From Phaeobacter porticola (lineage in GTDB: Bacteria; Pseudomonadota; Alphaproteobacteria; Rhodobacterales; Rhodobacteraceae), in assembly GCF_001888185.1 (NCBI RefSeq), contig NZ_CP016364.1:2294001-2358000 (forward strand): 64,000 bases of DNA. Direction: 5' to 3'. Below the pieces are notes generated by a model, which made no database searches, was not told the DNA's origin, and saw only the letters and a program-made list of their open reading frames with translations. Of this stretch, positions 26,222 through 35,473 are shown in pieces (within the stretch, counting starts at the first letter, position 1; each line of letters begins with the position of its first letter). The position numbers and the translations under genes are program-made.

Positions 26222-26832
26222 CTTGGCACCTCTGGGATATCTGTGCCGATCATACTGTCGCGGCTGACCAATGCCGCCAGCGCATCCTCGCTCAGCCCTT
26301 CGCTGCCTTTGGGCCGCATTGGCAGTACCAGATAGCGCACTTCGGCGGTCGAATCCCAAACCCGCACAGATGTGCCTTCGGGCAGGATAACGCCGAACTC
26401 CGCCAGCACCCGGCGCGGCTCGCGCACGGCGCGGGACCGATAGGCGTCCGATTTATACCACCCCGGCGGAATGCCGAGCAGCGGCCACGGATAACAGCTG
26501 CACAAGGTACAAACGACCATATTGTGCTGCTCGGGCGTGTTCTCGACCACCACCATATGCTCACCCTGGCGCCCGTAGTAGCCAAGCCCTGCCAGCACCG
26601 GATCGGCATCGGCCAGCAGCGCGGCCTTGAATTCTGGATCGCTCCACGCCCGTGCCACCACACGCGCGCCATTCGCAGGACCGATGCGGTTTTGATAGGT
26701 GTCGATGATCTCGTCCAGGGCGGCGGGATCAATCAGCCCCTTCTGGGTCAGAACCGTCTCCAGCGCCTTCACGCGCAAGGCAGGGTCCGGGGGCAAGAGG
26801 CTATGCGGGGCGTCAGCATGATCATGGGGCAT
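26218..26832 (-). CDS. nthA: Nitrile hydratase alpha subunit, cobalt type
   Basis: This metal-bearing subunit hydrates nitriles to amides in the cytoplasm. The 204-residue protein carries the metal site [14 protein letters not shown]. The Thr in C-T-L-C-S-C marks the cobalt class (iron enzymes have C-S-L-C-S-C), and two of the cysteines are oxidised in the mature enzyme family. Other blocks are [20 protein letters not shown] and [15 protein letters not shown]. The ATG at 26832 has only a weak ribosome site, so the start could shift slightly. No amidase or cobalt transporter adjoins the operon. Confidence 0.95.
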   Translation of the reverse strand: MPHDHADAPHSLLPPDPALRVKALETVLTQKGLIDPAALDEIIDTYQNRIGPANGARVVARAWSDPEFKAALLADADPVLAGLGYYGRQGEHMVVVENTPEQHNMVVCTLCSCYPWPLLGIPPGWYKSDAYRSRAVREPRRVLAEFGVILPEGTSVRVWDSTAEVRYLVLPMRPKGSEGLSEDALAALVSRDSMIGTDIPEVPR

Positions 26833-27114
26833 GGCGCGAGACTGCCCGCAGCCACACAGATCTGTCCAGTCAAAATCCGTCACGCATGCGATCAGCAGAT
26901 CTGATGCTATTTGTCGGCATCCCTTCCCGATTATTGGCACCCTTGCTGACGTCTCTCTTCGCGCGTGTGAGTCCTGCGCTGTTTTTCGCAGATTTAATAC
27001 GCCCCGAATGGTCGCATTTCCGCGTTCTCCGTGCTTCGGCAAACTGAGCCCTTGCCCCCCAGAGCAATCTTCCCTATTTACCGCCCGATACTCAGCCAAC
27101 CGCCGTAGGATCCT

Positions 27115-27477
27115 ATGGAAAACGTCGTACTTATTATCCATCTTCTTCTGGCCCTGGGGCTGATCGCCGTTGTTCTGTTGCAGCGCTCCGAAGGCGGAGG
27201 TCTGGGCATGGGCGGCGGTGGTGGCGGTGCCATGTCCGGTCGTGCGGCAGCCACCGCAATGAGCAAGATCACTTGGGTCCTGGCTGTGGCTTTTATCGGC
27301 ACCTCGATCACCCTCACCATCCTGTCGGCACAGAAATCCGCAGGTTCTTCGGTTGCTGATCGCCTGAGCGCCCCTGCGGCCGACGGTGCGGCAGATACCC
27401 CCGACGCCCCGCTGGGCAGCGACCTGCTGCCGCCGGTTCAGGGTGACAATGCGCCGCTGGTTCCCAGCGCGGACTAA
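27115..27477 (+). CDS. secG: Preprotein translocase subunit SecG
   Basis: SecG assists the SecYEG channel in protein export. The 120-residue protein begins [45 protein letters not shown] with the typical first helix, the LLQ motif and a Gly-rich loop. A second helix ([19 protein letters not shown]) and a Pro/Asp-rich tail follow. It diverges from the nitrile hydratase operon across 282 bp and precedes pyrG, an arrangement I consider common in Rhodobacteraceae. Confidence 0.95.
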   Translation: MENVVLIIHLLLALGLIAVVLLQRSEGGGLGMGGGGGGAMSGRAAATAMSKITWVLAVAFIGTSITLTILSAQKSAGSSVADRLSAPAADGAADTPDAPLGSDLLPPVQGDNAPLVPSAD

Positions 27478-27739
27478 ATCTGGCCAATAGGTCGGGACAG
27501 ATAGGTCCCACCCGGCACATCCAATACGTCCGGGCAGATCCACCTAAGACAACTGCGTCTGACGCAGGATTCGCAAGAATCCACAACACTTAGAATGAAC
27601 AAAAGCAGCCGTAACAGCATCTTGCGGCTTGCTTGCGCATTTTGCGCGAATCCTTTATACGTAAAGCCCCGTGATGCTGCGGTTTCTGCAACCGTCGGGC
27701 AGCTGAATTCTGACTTCTCACGGGGGCAGCCGAACACTC

Positions 27740-29383
27740 ATGGCGCGTTTCATTTTCATTACTGGCGGTGTTGTATCATCACTGGGCAAAGGGCTGGCAT
27801 CCGCCGCTCTCGGGGCACTTTTGCAGGCCCGCGGCTATTCCGTCCGCCTGCGCAAACTGGACCCCTATCTGAACGTCGATCCGGGCACGATGAGCCCGTT
27901 CGAACATGGCGAGGTCTTTGTCACCGATGATGGTGCCGAAACCGATCTCGATCTTGGGCATTACGAACGCTTTACCGGCGTTGCGGCCCGCAAAACCGAC
28001 TCGGTCTCCTCTGGGCGGATCTACTCCAACGTGCTGGAGAAAGAACGCCGCGGGGACTACCTTGGCAAGACCATTCAGGTCATCCCGCATGTGACCAACG
28101 AAATCAAAGACTTCATCTCAATCGAAGAGGATGAGGTGGATTTCATGCTCTGCGAGATTGGCGGCACCGTTGGCGATATCGAAGGTCTGCCCTTCTTTGA
28201 AGCCATTCGCCAATTTGCCAATGACAAGGCGCGTGGTCAGTGTATTTTCATGCATCTCACCCTGCTGCCCTATATCAAGGCCTCCGGCGAGCTGAAGACC
28301 AAACCGACCCAGCACTCGGTCAAAGAGCTGCGCTCCATCGGGCTGGCACCGGATATTCTGGTCTGCCGTTCCGAAGGACCGATCCCCGTCAAGGAACGCG
28401 AAAAACTGGCGCTGTTCTGCAATGTGCGCGCCGATAGCGTGATTGCCGCACAGGATCTGAAATCCATCTACGAGGCCCCTCTGGCCTATCACCGCGAAGG
28501 TCTCGATCAGGCGGTTCTGGATGCCTTTGGCATCGCCCCCGCCCCCAAACCCAAACTGACCCGCTGGGAAGATGTGGCCGACCGTATCTATAACCCCGAA
28601 GGCGAAGTCAAAATCGCCATCGTGGGCAAATACACCCAGCTGGAAGACGCCTACAAATCCATCGCCGAGGCGCTGACCCATGGCGGCATGTCGAACCGCG
28701 TGAAGGTCAAGATCGAATGGGTCGACGCCGAGCTGTTCGACAAGGAAGATGCCGCCCCCTACCTGCAGGGCTATAACGCCATTCTGGTCCCCGGCGGCTT
28801 TGGCGAGCGCGGCACCGAAGGCAAGATCAAAGCCGCACAATATGCCCGTGAGCAAAAGCTGCCCTATCTGGGCATCTGCCTGGGCATGCAAATGGCGGTG
28901 ATTGAGGCGGCGCGCAATGTTGCTGGCATCGCCGAAGCTGGCTCCGAAGAGTTTGACCACGAGGCGGGCAAGAAACGCTTTGAACCGGTGGTCTATCACC
29001 TGAAAGAATGGGTGCAGGGCAACCACAAGGTCAGCCGCAAGGCAGATGACGACAAGGGCGGCACCATGCGTCTGGGGTCGTACAACGCCACTCTGACCGA
29101 AGGTTCCAAAGTGGCCGAGGTCTATGGCACCACCCAAATCGAAGAACGCCATCGTCACCGCTATGAGGTCGACACCAAATACCGCGAACAGCTCGAGGCC
29201 TGCGGCCTCAAGTTCTCCGGTATGTCTCCCGATGGCCGCCTGCCCGAGATCGTCGAATGGTCTGATCATCCCTGGTTCATCGGTGTGCAGTTCCACCCGG
29301 AACTGAAATCGAAACCGTTTGATCCGCACCCGCTGTTCGACGATTTTGTCCGCGCCGCCAAGGAAGCCTCGCGTCTGGTCTGA
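27740..29383 (+). CDS. pyrG: CTP synthase
   Basis: It converts UTP to CTP with glutamine and ATP. The 547-residue protein has the N-terminal synthetase domain ([54 protein letters not shown]). The class I glutamine amidotransferase domain follows, with [11 protein letters not shown] carrying the catalytic Cys and the His-Glu pair in [10 protein letters not shown] terminator follows at 29422. The 262-bp upstream region separates it from secG. Confidence 0.98.
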   Translation: MARFIFITGGVVSSLGKGLASAALGALLQARGYSVRLRKLDPYLNVDPGTMSPFEHGEVFVTDDGAETDLDLGHYERFTGVAARKTDSVSSGRIYSNVLEKERRGDYLGKTIQVIPHVTNEIKDFISIEEDEVDFMLCEIGGTVGDIEGLPFFEAIRQFANDKARGQCIFMHLTLLPYIKASGELKTKPTQHSVKELRSIGLAPDILVCRSEGPIPVKEREKLALFCNVRADSVIAAQDLKSIYEAPLAYHREGLDQAVLDAFGIAPAPKPKLTRWEDVADRIYNPEGEVKIAIVGKYTQLEDAYKSIAEALTHGGMSNRVKVKIEWVDAELFDKEDAAPYLQGYNAILVPGGFGERGTEGKIKAAQYAREQKLPYLGICLGMQMAVIEAARNVAGIAEAGSEEFDHEAGKKRFEPVVYHLKEWVQGNHKVSRKADDDKGGTMRLGSYNATLTEGSKVAEVYGTTQIEERHRHRYEVDTKYREQLEACGLKFSGMSPDGRLPEIVEWSDHPWFIGVQFHPELKSKPFDPHPLFDDFVRAAKEASRLV

Positions 29384-29421
29384 CACCCGACATTTCAGGC
29401 GCCACATATCATTACACCTTC

Positions 29422-29453
29422 AAAAGGCGGGCCCACACGGCCTGCCTTTTTTC
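29422..29453 (+). terminator. Intrinsic terminator after pyrG
   Basis: AAAAGGCGGGCC pairs with GGCCTGCCTTTT (one G-U wobble) around CACAC, followed by T-rich sequence, about 40 bases after the stop. Confidence 0.88.
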
Positions 29454-29647
29454 CTGCCCACGCGCCACAGCGTGCTCTTGGCAATCGCAGCGTCCACCCA
29501 CCTGCACAGATTTGCTCAGGACCGCAGCTTCTGACCATTGTTAGCGTAGGCGTTAGCGCAACCACCTGATGCTAATAGTTGTTTCCTGCCACAGGCGCGG
29601 TATAGACGGGGCCAGACAGACAATCCCTTTTCGTGGAGACCCGACAT

Positions 29648-30571
29648 ATGGCGCAAGAAACCTCGACCCAGACCGCACAGCTTGATCGTATCGCAAACGG
29701 CAAGGGCTTCATCGCGGCGCTTGATCAGTCCGGCGGCTCCACCCCCAAAGCGCTGGCGCTTTATGGTGTGACCGAAGACGCCTATGGCAATGATGACGAG
29801 ATGTTCGGCGAGATCCAGAAAATGCGCGCCCGCATCATCACTGCGCCCGATTTCAACAGCGACAAGATCCTTGGCGCGATCCTGTTTGAAAAAACCATGG
29901 ATGCGGCGATCGACGGCACGCCTGTCCCTGCCTACCTGTGGGACAACTGCGGCGTTGTGCCCTTCCTCAAGGTGGACAAGGGTCTCGCGGACGAGGCCGA
30001 CGACGCCCAGACCATGAAACCGATGCCTGATCTCGATGCGCTGCTGTCGCGCGCCGTTCAGGCCGGGATCTTTGGCACCAAAATGCGTTCGGTCATCAAA
30101 GGCGCCAATGCCACCGGTATCAACAATGTTGTCAGCCAGCAGTTCATCGTTGGCCGCCAGATTGCCGCCGCCGACCTGTTGCCGATCATCGAGCCGGAGG
30201 TGGACATCAATTCCGCCACCAAAGCCGAAGCCGAAGCGCTGCTGAAAGACGCGATTCTGGCCGAGCTGAACGCCCTGCCCGCAGACACCAAAGTGGCGCT
30301 AAAGCTGACCATCCCGACCGAGGCCGGTCTTTATGACGATCTTGCGGCCCATGCCAATGTGGTGCGCGTCGTGGCCCTGTCCGGCGGCTACACCACCGAT
30401 GATGCCTGCGAAAAGCTGGCGAAGAACAGCACCATGATCGCCTCTTTCAGCCGTGCCCTGACCGAAGGCCTGAATGTCGCCATGAGCGATGACGATTATA
30501 ATGGTGCACTTGGCTCCAACATCGACAAGATCTATCGCGCCTCTATTCAAGGCGCGCTATCCAAGACATAA
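29648..30571 (+). CDS. Fructose-bisphosphate aldolase class I
   Basis: The 307-residue Schiff-base aldolase cleaves or forms fructose 1,6-bisphosphate. It has the compact bacterial class I type start (LDRIANGKGFIAALDQSGGSTPKAL), FEKTMDAAIDGTPVPAYLWD, and VALKLTIPTEAGLY, whose Lys is the likely Schiff-base residue. SFSRALTEGLNVAMSDDDYN is near the end. The ATG at 29648 follows GTGGAGAC at good spacing; five codons upstream are not needed. It is monocistronic, with a terminator directly after. Confidence 0.93.
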   Translation: MAQETSTQTAQLDRIANGKGFIAALDQSGGSTPKALALYGVTEDAYGNDDEMFGEIQKMRARIITAPDFNSDKILGAILFEKTMDAAIDGTPVPAYLWDNCGVVPFLKVDKGLADEADDAQTMKPMPDLDALLSRAVQAGIFGTKMRSVIKGANATGINNVVSQQFIVGRQIAAADLLPIIEPEVDINSATKAEAEALLKDAILAELNALPADTKVALKLTIPTEAGLYDDLAAHANVVRVVALSGGYTTDDACEKLAKNSTMIASFSRALTEGLNVAMSDDDYNGALGSNIDKIYRASIQGALSKT

Positions 30572-30605
30572 GGGGTGGGGCGTTTTGCGCCCTGCCCTTT
30601 TTTAT
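30571..30605 (+). terminator. Intrinsic terminator after the aldolase gene
   Basis: AGGGGTGGGGCG and CGCCCTGCCCTT form a stem around TTTTG with a following T run, starting at the last base of the aldolase stop codon. Confidence 0.85.
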
Positions 30606-30618
30606 GCCCTACGCTTAC

Positions 30619-31959
30619 TCAGGCCCCCAGGGTGCCCGCGTCTTGAATAGACTGGTGGATGATCCCAAAAGCCTTAGCTGCCGCGTTTGTCTCCATCCCG
30701 CCAAAGGCAAGTCTCAGCGCCTGGGGCACTGCTGCGGTGGTGGCAAAAGCATCCGCACCGGACAGTGACAGCCCTTGTGATTTGAGCCGCGTTACAATCG
30801 GCTCTGCCCTGCCTCCCGCCGACAGGGGTACCCAGGCAAAGCCTGCATTGGGATGTGACAGAACCAGCATCGTGCCGAAGGCGGCGCGCAGCAGCTGCTG
30901 ACGCGCGGCCCCGTCCTGCCGCCGGGTGTCCTGAGACTGCGCCAGCGTACCGTCGGTAATCCAGCCCGTGACCAGCGCGGAAATCAGCGCAGGTGCGTTC
31001 CAGGTGGTGGCCCGGATCGCCTCGATCAACCGCGGGCAGTGGCGGGCCGCCGCGATGACATACCCCAGCCGTAGCCCGGTCGCGAGGCTCTTGGAAAAGC
31101 CGCCAATATGCACCGTACGCTCGGGGGCGAGTGCGCAGAGACTGGGCGGCGGATCACATTCCAGAAACGCATAGGCCGCGTCTTCGATGATCAGCAGATC
31201 ATGTTTTCGCGCGACCTCAATGATCCGCAGGCGGGTCGGCAGATCCATCACCGTGCCCAGCGGGTTCTGGACCGTCGGCATCAGATAGACCGCGCGGACT
31301 GGCCGGGTTTTGCAAGCGGCGTCCAGCCTGTCCGGGTCCATCACGCCCCCCGCCCCGTCGACCGCCAGCAGATCAATCCCCTGAAGCGCCGCCAGTGATT
31401 TGAACCCCGGATAGGTCAGCGGATCAGCCGCGACAATATCCCCGTGTTTCAATAGGCCAAGCAGCGTGACTGTCAGACCGTGCTGGCCACCGGATGTCAC
31501 CAACAGGTGGTCTGGGTCAATCGCGCCCAACGTCCCTTCCAGCCAACCGGCCATGATCCGGCGTTCATGGGGGCGGCCACCATGGGGCTGATAGCGCAGC
31601 ATCGCCTCAATATCACCCGTCAAGGCCAATCGCCGCAAACCAGCGCGCAGCATCTCTGCGTCCCCGGTGGCAGAGGGCATGTTGAACACCAGATCAACCT
31701 GCCCGTCCGGTGCCGTCTGCTGCATCCCAATCGTCAGCGGGATTTCCATGTCGCGCACAAAGGTGCCGCGCCCCGCCTCCCCCACCACGATGCCCCGGCG
31801 CTCCAGCTCACCATAGGTGCGCGTTGCGGTGGCAAGGGCCACACCAAACTGCGTCGCAAAGGCGCGGTGCGTCGGCAGCCGTGTACCGGGGGCCAGCTTG
31901 CCGTTTTCTATCGCTGCCGCAATTTGGTCCGCAAGGGCCAGGTAACGGGGTTTGGCCAT
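30619..31959 (-). CDS. MocR-type (GntR plus aminotransferase fold) transcriptional regulator
   Basis: The 446-residue protein has an N-terminal GntR winged helix (YLALADQIAAAIENGKLAPGTRLPTHRAFATQFGVA). A class I aminotransferase domain follows that should bind pyridoxal phosphate through the Lys in HIGGFSKSLATGLRLGY. VTSGGQHGLTVTLLGLL and MPTVQNPLGTVMD are further fold landmarks. MocR proteins sense PLP or amino-acid-like ligands and often control the divergent neighbour, here the MFS transporter 88 bp away. The spacer has strong inverted repeats that may be its operator. Confidence 0.93.
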   Translation of the reverse strand: MAKPRYLALADQIAAAIENGKLAPGTRLPTHRAFATQFGVALATATRTYGELERRGIVVGEAGRGTFVRDMEIPLTIGMQQTAPDGQVDLVFNMPSATGDAEMLRAGLRRLALTGDIEAMLRYQPHGGRPHERRIMAGWLEGTLGAIDPDHLLVTSGGQHGLTVTLLGLLKHGDIVAADPLTYPGFKSLAALQGIDLLAVDGAGGVMDPDRLDAACKTRPVRAVYLMPTVQNPLGTVMDLPTRLRIIEVARKHDLLIIEDAAYAFLECDPPPSLCALAPERTVHIGGFSKSLATGLRLGYVIAAARHCPRLIEAIRATTWNAPALISALVTGWITDGTLAQSQDTRRQDGAARQQLLRAAFGTMLVLSHPNAGFAWVPLSAGGRAEPIVTRLKSQGLSLSGADAFATTAAVPQALRLAFGGMETNAAAKAFGIIHQSIQDAGTLGA

Positions 31960-31976
31960 CGTGCAACTGTACCTAT

Positions 31977-32015
31977 GACAATATTAAAATTGTGATGTGC
32001 AATATGTCATGACAT
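31977..32015. promoter_or_regulatory. Putative operator in the MocR/MFS divergent promoter
   Basis: The 88-bp spacer between the two start codons contains a near-palindrome (TGACAAT then ATTAAA then ATTGTGA, beginning near 31977). It also holds a perfect 12-base palindrome ATGTCATGACAT at 32004-32015. Position and symmetry suggest binding by the adjacent regulator; this is inference. Confidence 0.45.
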
Positions 32016-32047
32016 TTCGGGTCAAAGTCAATCTTTGAGGTCCCGCA

Positions 32048-33250
32048 ATGATCCCAACCCTTTCCGCCGCCCTGCTTGCCTTGGGTCTGTTCACCGTGAC
32101 ATTTGCTGTGAACTTGCAAGCGCCGCTTTATGATGCCTATGCCGCCGAAAGCGGGGTCGGTGCGACAGCGGTGACCATCGCCTTTGCCGCCTATGCTGGG
32201 GGGCTGATGCCAACGCTGGTATTTCTGGGCGGGCTGTCGGATCGTATCGGGCGGCGTCTGCCGATTGCGGTCGCACTGTTGCTTGGCGTTGTGGCGACCG
32301 GTGTTCTGGTGCTCTGGCCCAGCTGGAGCAGCCTTGTCCTTGCGCGCGTGCTGCTAGGCGTGGGCACTGGTCTCGCCACCACGGCCGGTACCGCTTACAT
32401 GGCCGAAATTCTGGGCAGCCAGCGGGCCAGAACCGCAGCGCTGATCACCACATCTGCAACCTCGCTTGGCTTTGGGGGCGGTGCCTTGGCAACCGGCGTC
32501 AGTCTTGGCCTTCAGGGGCCAACACCGCTGCCCGCCAGCTACATTGCGCTGTTTATCCTTGCCCCGCTGCTGGCGGTGATCGCGTTCAGGCTGCCACCTG
32601 TGGATCAGCCAAAATTGGTCTCGCTGCTGCGGTTGCCCGCCTTTCCACAAAACACGTGGGTGTTTGGGGTGGCCATGGCGCTGGCATGGTCAACCACAGG
32701 CATGACCATAGCCGTGGTCCCGCTGGAGCTGGCAGCAAATGATCTGGGCAGCTGGACCGGTCTTGTAATCTTTCTGGCGATTTTTGTCGGCTTTCTCTGT
32801 CAGCCGCTTGCCAGGCGTTTGACCAATCCGCAGTCGCTTGCGGTTGGGTTCGCGCTGATCCCGCTTGGCTTTGCCGTGCTTCTGGCGGGCGTTTGGTTCA
32901 AATTTCTGGCACTTGTACTGATCGGCACCTGCATCACCAGCGCGGCCAGCTATGGGTTTACCTATCTCGCTGCGCTGGCCGAAGTGTCGCTGCACGCGCC
33001 GGATGATCGCGCCCGGGCCACCGCCGGGCTGTTTGTCTACGCCTATTGCGGGTTCTCACTGCCCGTGATCGCAAGTGGGGCCTTGGCCGATCTGATTGGC
33101 CTGCCCTATGCCATGCTGATTTTCGGCGCGATACAGATCCTGGCGACGGTCATCATAGTGACCCTATGGTGGCGCCAGTCGATTGCGCAACAGCGCCGCG
33201 CAATGCGATCATGCGGCAGCGCCGGCGACCGATTGGCACCAGGTGCCTGA
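32048..33250 (+). CDS. MFS transporter (drug/metabolite exporter type)
   Basis: The 400-residue protein has about twelve hydrophobic helices. The MFS loop motif after helix 2 is visible as FLGGLSDRIGRRLPIAVAL, and a motif C-like segment occurs in LGVGTGLATTAGTAYMAEI. It reads like the drug-proton antiporter branch. Its regulator is probably the divergent MocR protein. An AraC-type gene follows after 22 bp and may be cotranscribed. The substrate is unknown. Confidence 0.9.
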   Translation: MIPTLSAALLALGLFTVTFAVNLQAPLYDAYAAESGVGATAVTIAFAAYAGGLMPTLVFLGGLSDRIGRRLPIAVALLLGVVATGVLVLWPSWSSLVLARVLLGVGTGLATTAGTAYMAEILGSQRARTAALITTSATSLGFGGGALATGVSLGLQGPTPLPASYIALFILAPLLAVIAFRLPPVDQPKLVSLLRLPAFPQNTWVFGVAMALAWSTTGMTIAVVPLELAANDLGSWTGLVIFLAIFVGFLCQPLARRLTNPQSLAVGFALIPLGFAVLLAGVWFKFLALVLIGTCITSAASYGFTYLAALAEVSLHAPDDRARATAGLFVYAYCGFSLPVIASGALADLIGLPYAMLIFGAIQILATVIIVTLWWRQSIAQQRRAMRSCGSAGDRLAPGA

Positions 33251-33272
33251 GAACCAGAACAAGTAGAACGCG

Positions 33273-34013
33273 ATGTACGACCCCAAAGGAAATGCCAAGG
33301 ATAAGGCTGTTCAGCCGGTTGAGTTTGTCGAGGCGGAGCCGCCCGCGCATCTGCGTGGCATTGTGCACCGGTTTCTGGAGCTGAAAACCACGGACCTGCT
33401 GGACGACGACTACCGCTTTCATGCGCTGCCCGATGCCTGCGCCTATGTGGTCTTTGATCAGTTGAACCGCGACATAACCGGCGTCTCCAAGCTGCGGGCA
33501 GAATCCGAGGAATTCAACCTCGGGCGTCAGTTTCACTTTGTGAATATCCGTTTTCTGCCCGGCGTCTGGCAGTCCAATCAAGCAGAGCCGTCTTATGGAA
33601 TGGTGAACGCACCGTACCTCGGTGAGCTGCCGTTGGCCGTGTTGAACCGGGGTCTGGCCGGGCTCTCCTTTGCCGAACAACAGCCGCTGCTTGTGGGGCT
33701 GGTAGAGCAGCTGGTCGACCAGCGCATTGTTCAGGTAAACCCGGTCACCGACAGGATCTTTCAACATCTGGATCAGATCAACTCTGTCGCTGAGATGGCC
33801 GACGTCTGTGGTCTCTCTGCGCGGCAATTGCAACGGACGCTGAAACGCAGCACCGGCTTTGCGCCACATGATTTCCTGAAAGTGCTGCGGCTTCAGCAAT
33901 CACTGAACGGCAGCGACACCTGGTCCTATGCTGATCAGTCCCATTTCATCCACTCGTTCCGCAAGGCCACCGGATATACCCCCGGACGTTACGCGCGCAA
34001 ATTCGATGTCTGA
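33273..34013 (+). CDS. AraC-family transcriptional regulator
   Basis: The 246-residue protein has an N-terminal sensor-like half (PPAHLRGIVHRFLELKTTDLL, FRFLPGVWQ-like block) and a C-terminal double helix-turn-helix (SVAEMADVCGLSARQLQRTL, then YADQSHFIHSFRKATGYTPGRYARKF). The second motif is a close match to the AraC consensus. It follows the MFS gene by 22 bp and precedes a VOC protein. It may respond to a compound handled by those neighbours. Confidence 0.9.
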   Translation: MYDPKGNAKDKAVQPVEFVEAEPPAHLRGIVHRFLELKTTDLLDDDYRFHALPDACAYVVFDQLNRDITGVSKLRAESEEFNLGRQFHFVNIRFLPGVWQSNQAEPSYGMVNAPYLGELPLAVLNRGLAGLSFAEQQPLLVGLVEQLVDQRIVQVNPVTDRIFQHLDQINSVAEMADVCGLSARQLQRTLKRSTGFAPHDFLKVLRLQQSLNGSDTWSYADQSHFIHSFRKATGYTPGRYARKFDV

Positions 34014-34080
34014 TATCTACAATACCCGTATCCTGCGGCCTGCTAAACCAGTGGCATAACGACAGCCAGAGGAATGCAGC

Positions 34081-34461
34081 ATGACCAAGATGAACGCAGT
34101 TGGATGGTTTGATATCTATGTGGATGACATGGATCGGGCGGTAGCCTTTTATGAAACCGTGCTTGGCACCAAGCTGGAAGCGATGGGCGACCCGACGGGT
34201 GAGGCGCAGATGATGAGCTTTCCGACCGAGATGAACGCCTATGGCGCAGGCGGGGCACTGAACAAATCACCCCATGCAGGGCCGGGGATGGGCGGAACTG
34301 TGATTTATTTCCTGGCCCAGGATTGCGCCGAGGAGGAATCGCGCGTGGCCGGGGCGGGCGGCGCGGTGATACAGCCGAAATTCTCAATCGGGGAATATGG
34401 CTTTGTCACCCTGTGCAAGGACACCGAAGGCAACCTGTTTGGCATCAGTTCGATGTCATAA
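34081..34461 (+). CDS. VOC-superfamily (glyoxalase-like) protein
   Basis: The 126-residue protein shows the paired beta-alpha-beta units of the vicinal oxygen chelate fold (VGWFDIYVDDMDRAVAFYETVLG, then GGTVIYFLAQDCAEEESRVAGAGG and FVTLCKDTEGNLFGISSMS). The Glu in the last block position where many members bind metal is present as DTEGN. The substrate is unknown. It follows the AraC gene on the same strand by 67 bp. Confidence 0.85.
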   Translation: MTKMNAVGWFDIYVDDMDRAVAFYETVLGTKLEAMGDPTGEAQMMSFPTEMNAYGAGGALNKSPHAGPGMGGTVIYFLAQDCAEEESRVAGAGGAVIQPKFSIGEYGFVTLCKDTEGNLFGISSMS

Positions 34462-34548
34462 GATTGATGTGTGCCTGGGCCGGTCTTGCTATGGACCGGC
34501 CCCAGGCTGCGCGCGCCTGGTTAAACACTGGCTTGCTTAAAGACCGGC

Positions 34549-35334
34549 CTACTTGAAGACTGGCGCGCGTTTCTGCATCTGGGCGGCGACCACCTCCATC
34601 TGCTCGGGCTTGCCGATCAGGCCAACCTGTACGCGGGATTCCTCCAGCAGCACCTCGGCGCGGTCCGTGCTGGTCTCGGCTGTCTCAATCAGCGATTTCG
34701 CCGCGCGGATAGCGGCGGGGCTTTGGCCTGCAATCACGGTCGCCAGCTCATGGGCGCGGGCGATGGGATCTTCGGCCAGCTCCGTAACCAGCCCCCAGTC
34801 CAGCGCCTGCGGCGCTGACACTTTCTCCGCCGTGTAGGTCAGCCGCCGCAGCACATCGGACCGCAACAGTTGCGGCAGCAGCACCATGCCGCCCATATCC
34901 GGCACAATCCCCCATTTCATCTCCATCACTGAAAACCGCGCATCGGGCGCAGCAATGCGGATATCTGCGCCCAGCGCCAGTTGCAGCCCGCCGCCAAAGG
35001 CGACGCCATTGATCGCCGCAATCACCGGCATCGGCAGGCGACGCCAGACCATTGCCACCTGCTGCACCTGATTGGCATCACCGTGAGAGCGGCTCATCAG
35101 CCACTCTTCGGGGTTTTTCAGCCCCATCTGGGCAAAGCTCATCAGATCCAGCCCGGCGCAGAACGCCTTGCCCTCTCCCGAGAGCACAACCACCCGCGCC
35201 TTGCTGTCCATCAGGCTTTCGCCTGCGGCGATGATCTCTTCGATCATCTGACTGTCCAGCGCGTTCATCTTGTCGCCGCGGGTCAGCGTCACCCGTGCGA
35301 TGTGGTCTTCGATCTCTACCGATACCCGTGCCAT
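34549..35334 (-). CDS. Crotonase-family enoyl-CoA hydratase/isomerase
   Basis: The 261-residue protein has the crotonase fold: VTLTRGDKMNALDSQMI, the oxyanion-hole strand GKAFCAGLDLMSF, and INGVAFGGGLQLALGADIRIA. Then comes KWGIVPDMGGMVLLPQLL, where the acidic residue after Pro is the likely catalytic group. The reaction (hydration or isomerisation) cannot be fixed. GAGGGG lies six bases before the ATG at 35334, so this start is preferred over in-frame codons further up. It diverges from the aminotransferase at 35474. Confidence 0.9.
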   Translation of the reverse strand: MARVSVEIEDHIARVTLTRGDKMNALDSQMIEEIIAAGESLMDSKARVVVLSGEGKAFCAGLDLMSFAQMGLKNPEEWLMSRSHGDANQVQQVAMVWRRLPMPVIAAINGVAFGGGLQLALGADIRIAAPDARFSVMEMKWGIVPDMGGMVLLPQLLRSDVLRRLTYTAEKVSAPQALDWGLVTELAEDPIARAHELATVIAGQSPAAIRAAKSLIETAETSTDRAEVLLEESRVQVGLIGKPEQMEVVAAQMQKRAPVFK

Positions 35335-35473
35335 GTCGGCCCCCTCTTTCTCGGACATTCTCTTGGCCGCAGACTGCCCCGGATCCCCGGCCCGCGCCAG
35401 CGTAACGCCGGGGCAAAGCGGCAGGCTGTCACCTGCGCTTGCCCGAGAGGGTCCGATCACGTTATCTGCCCCC

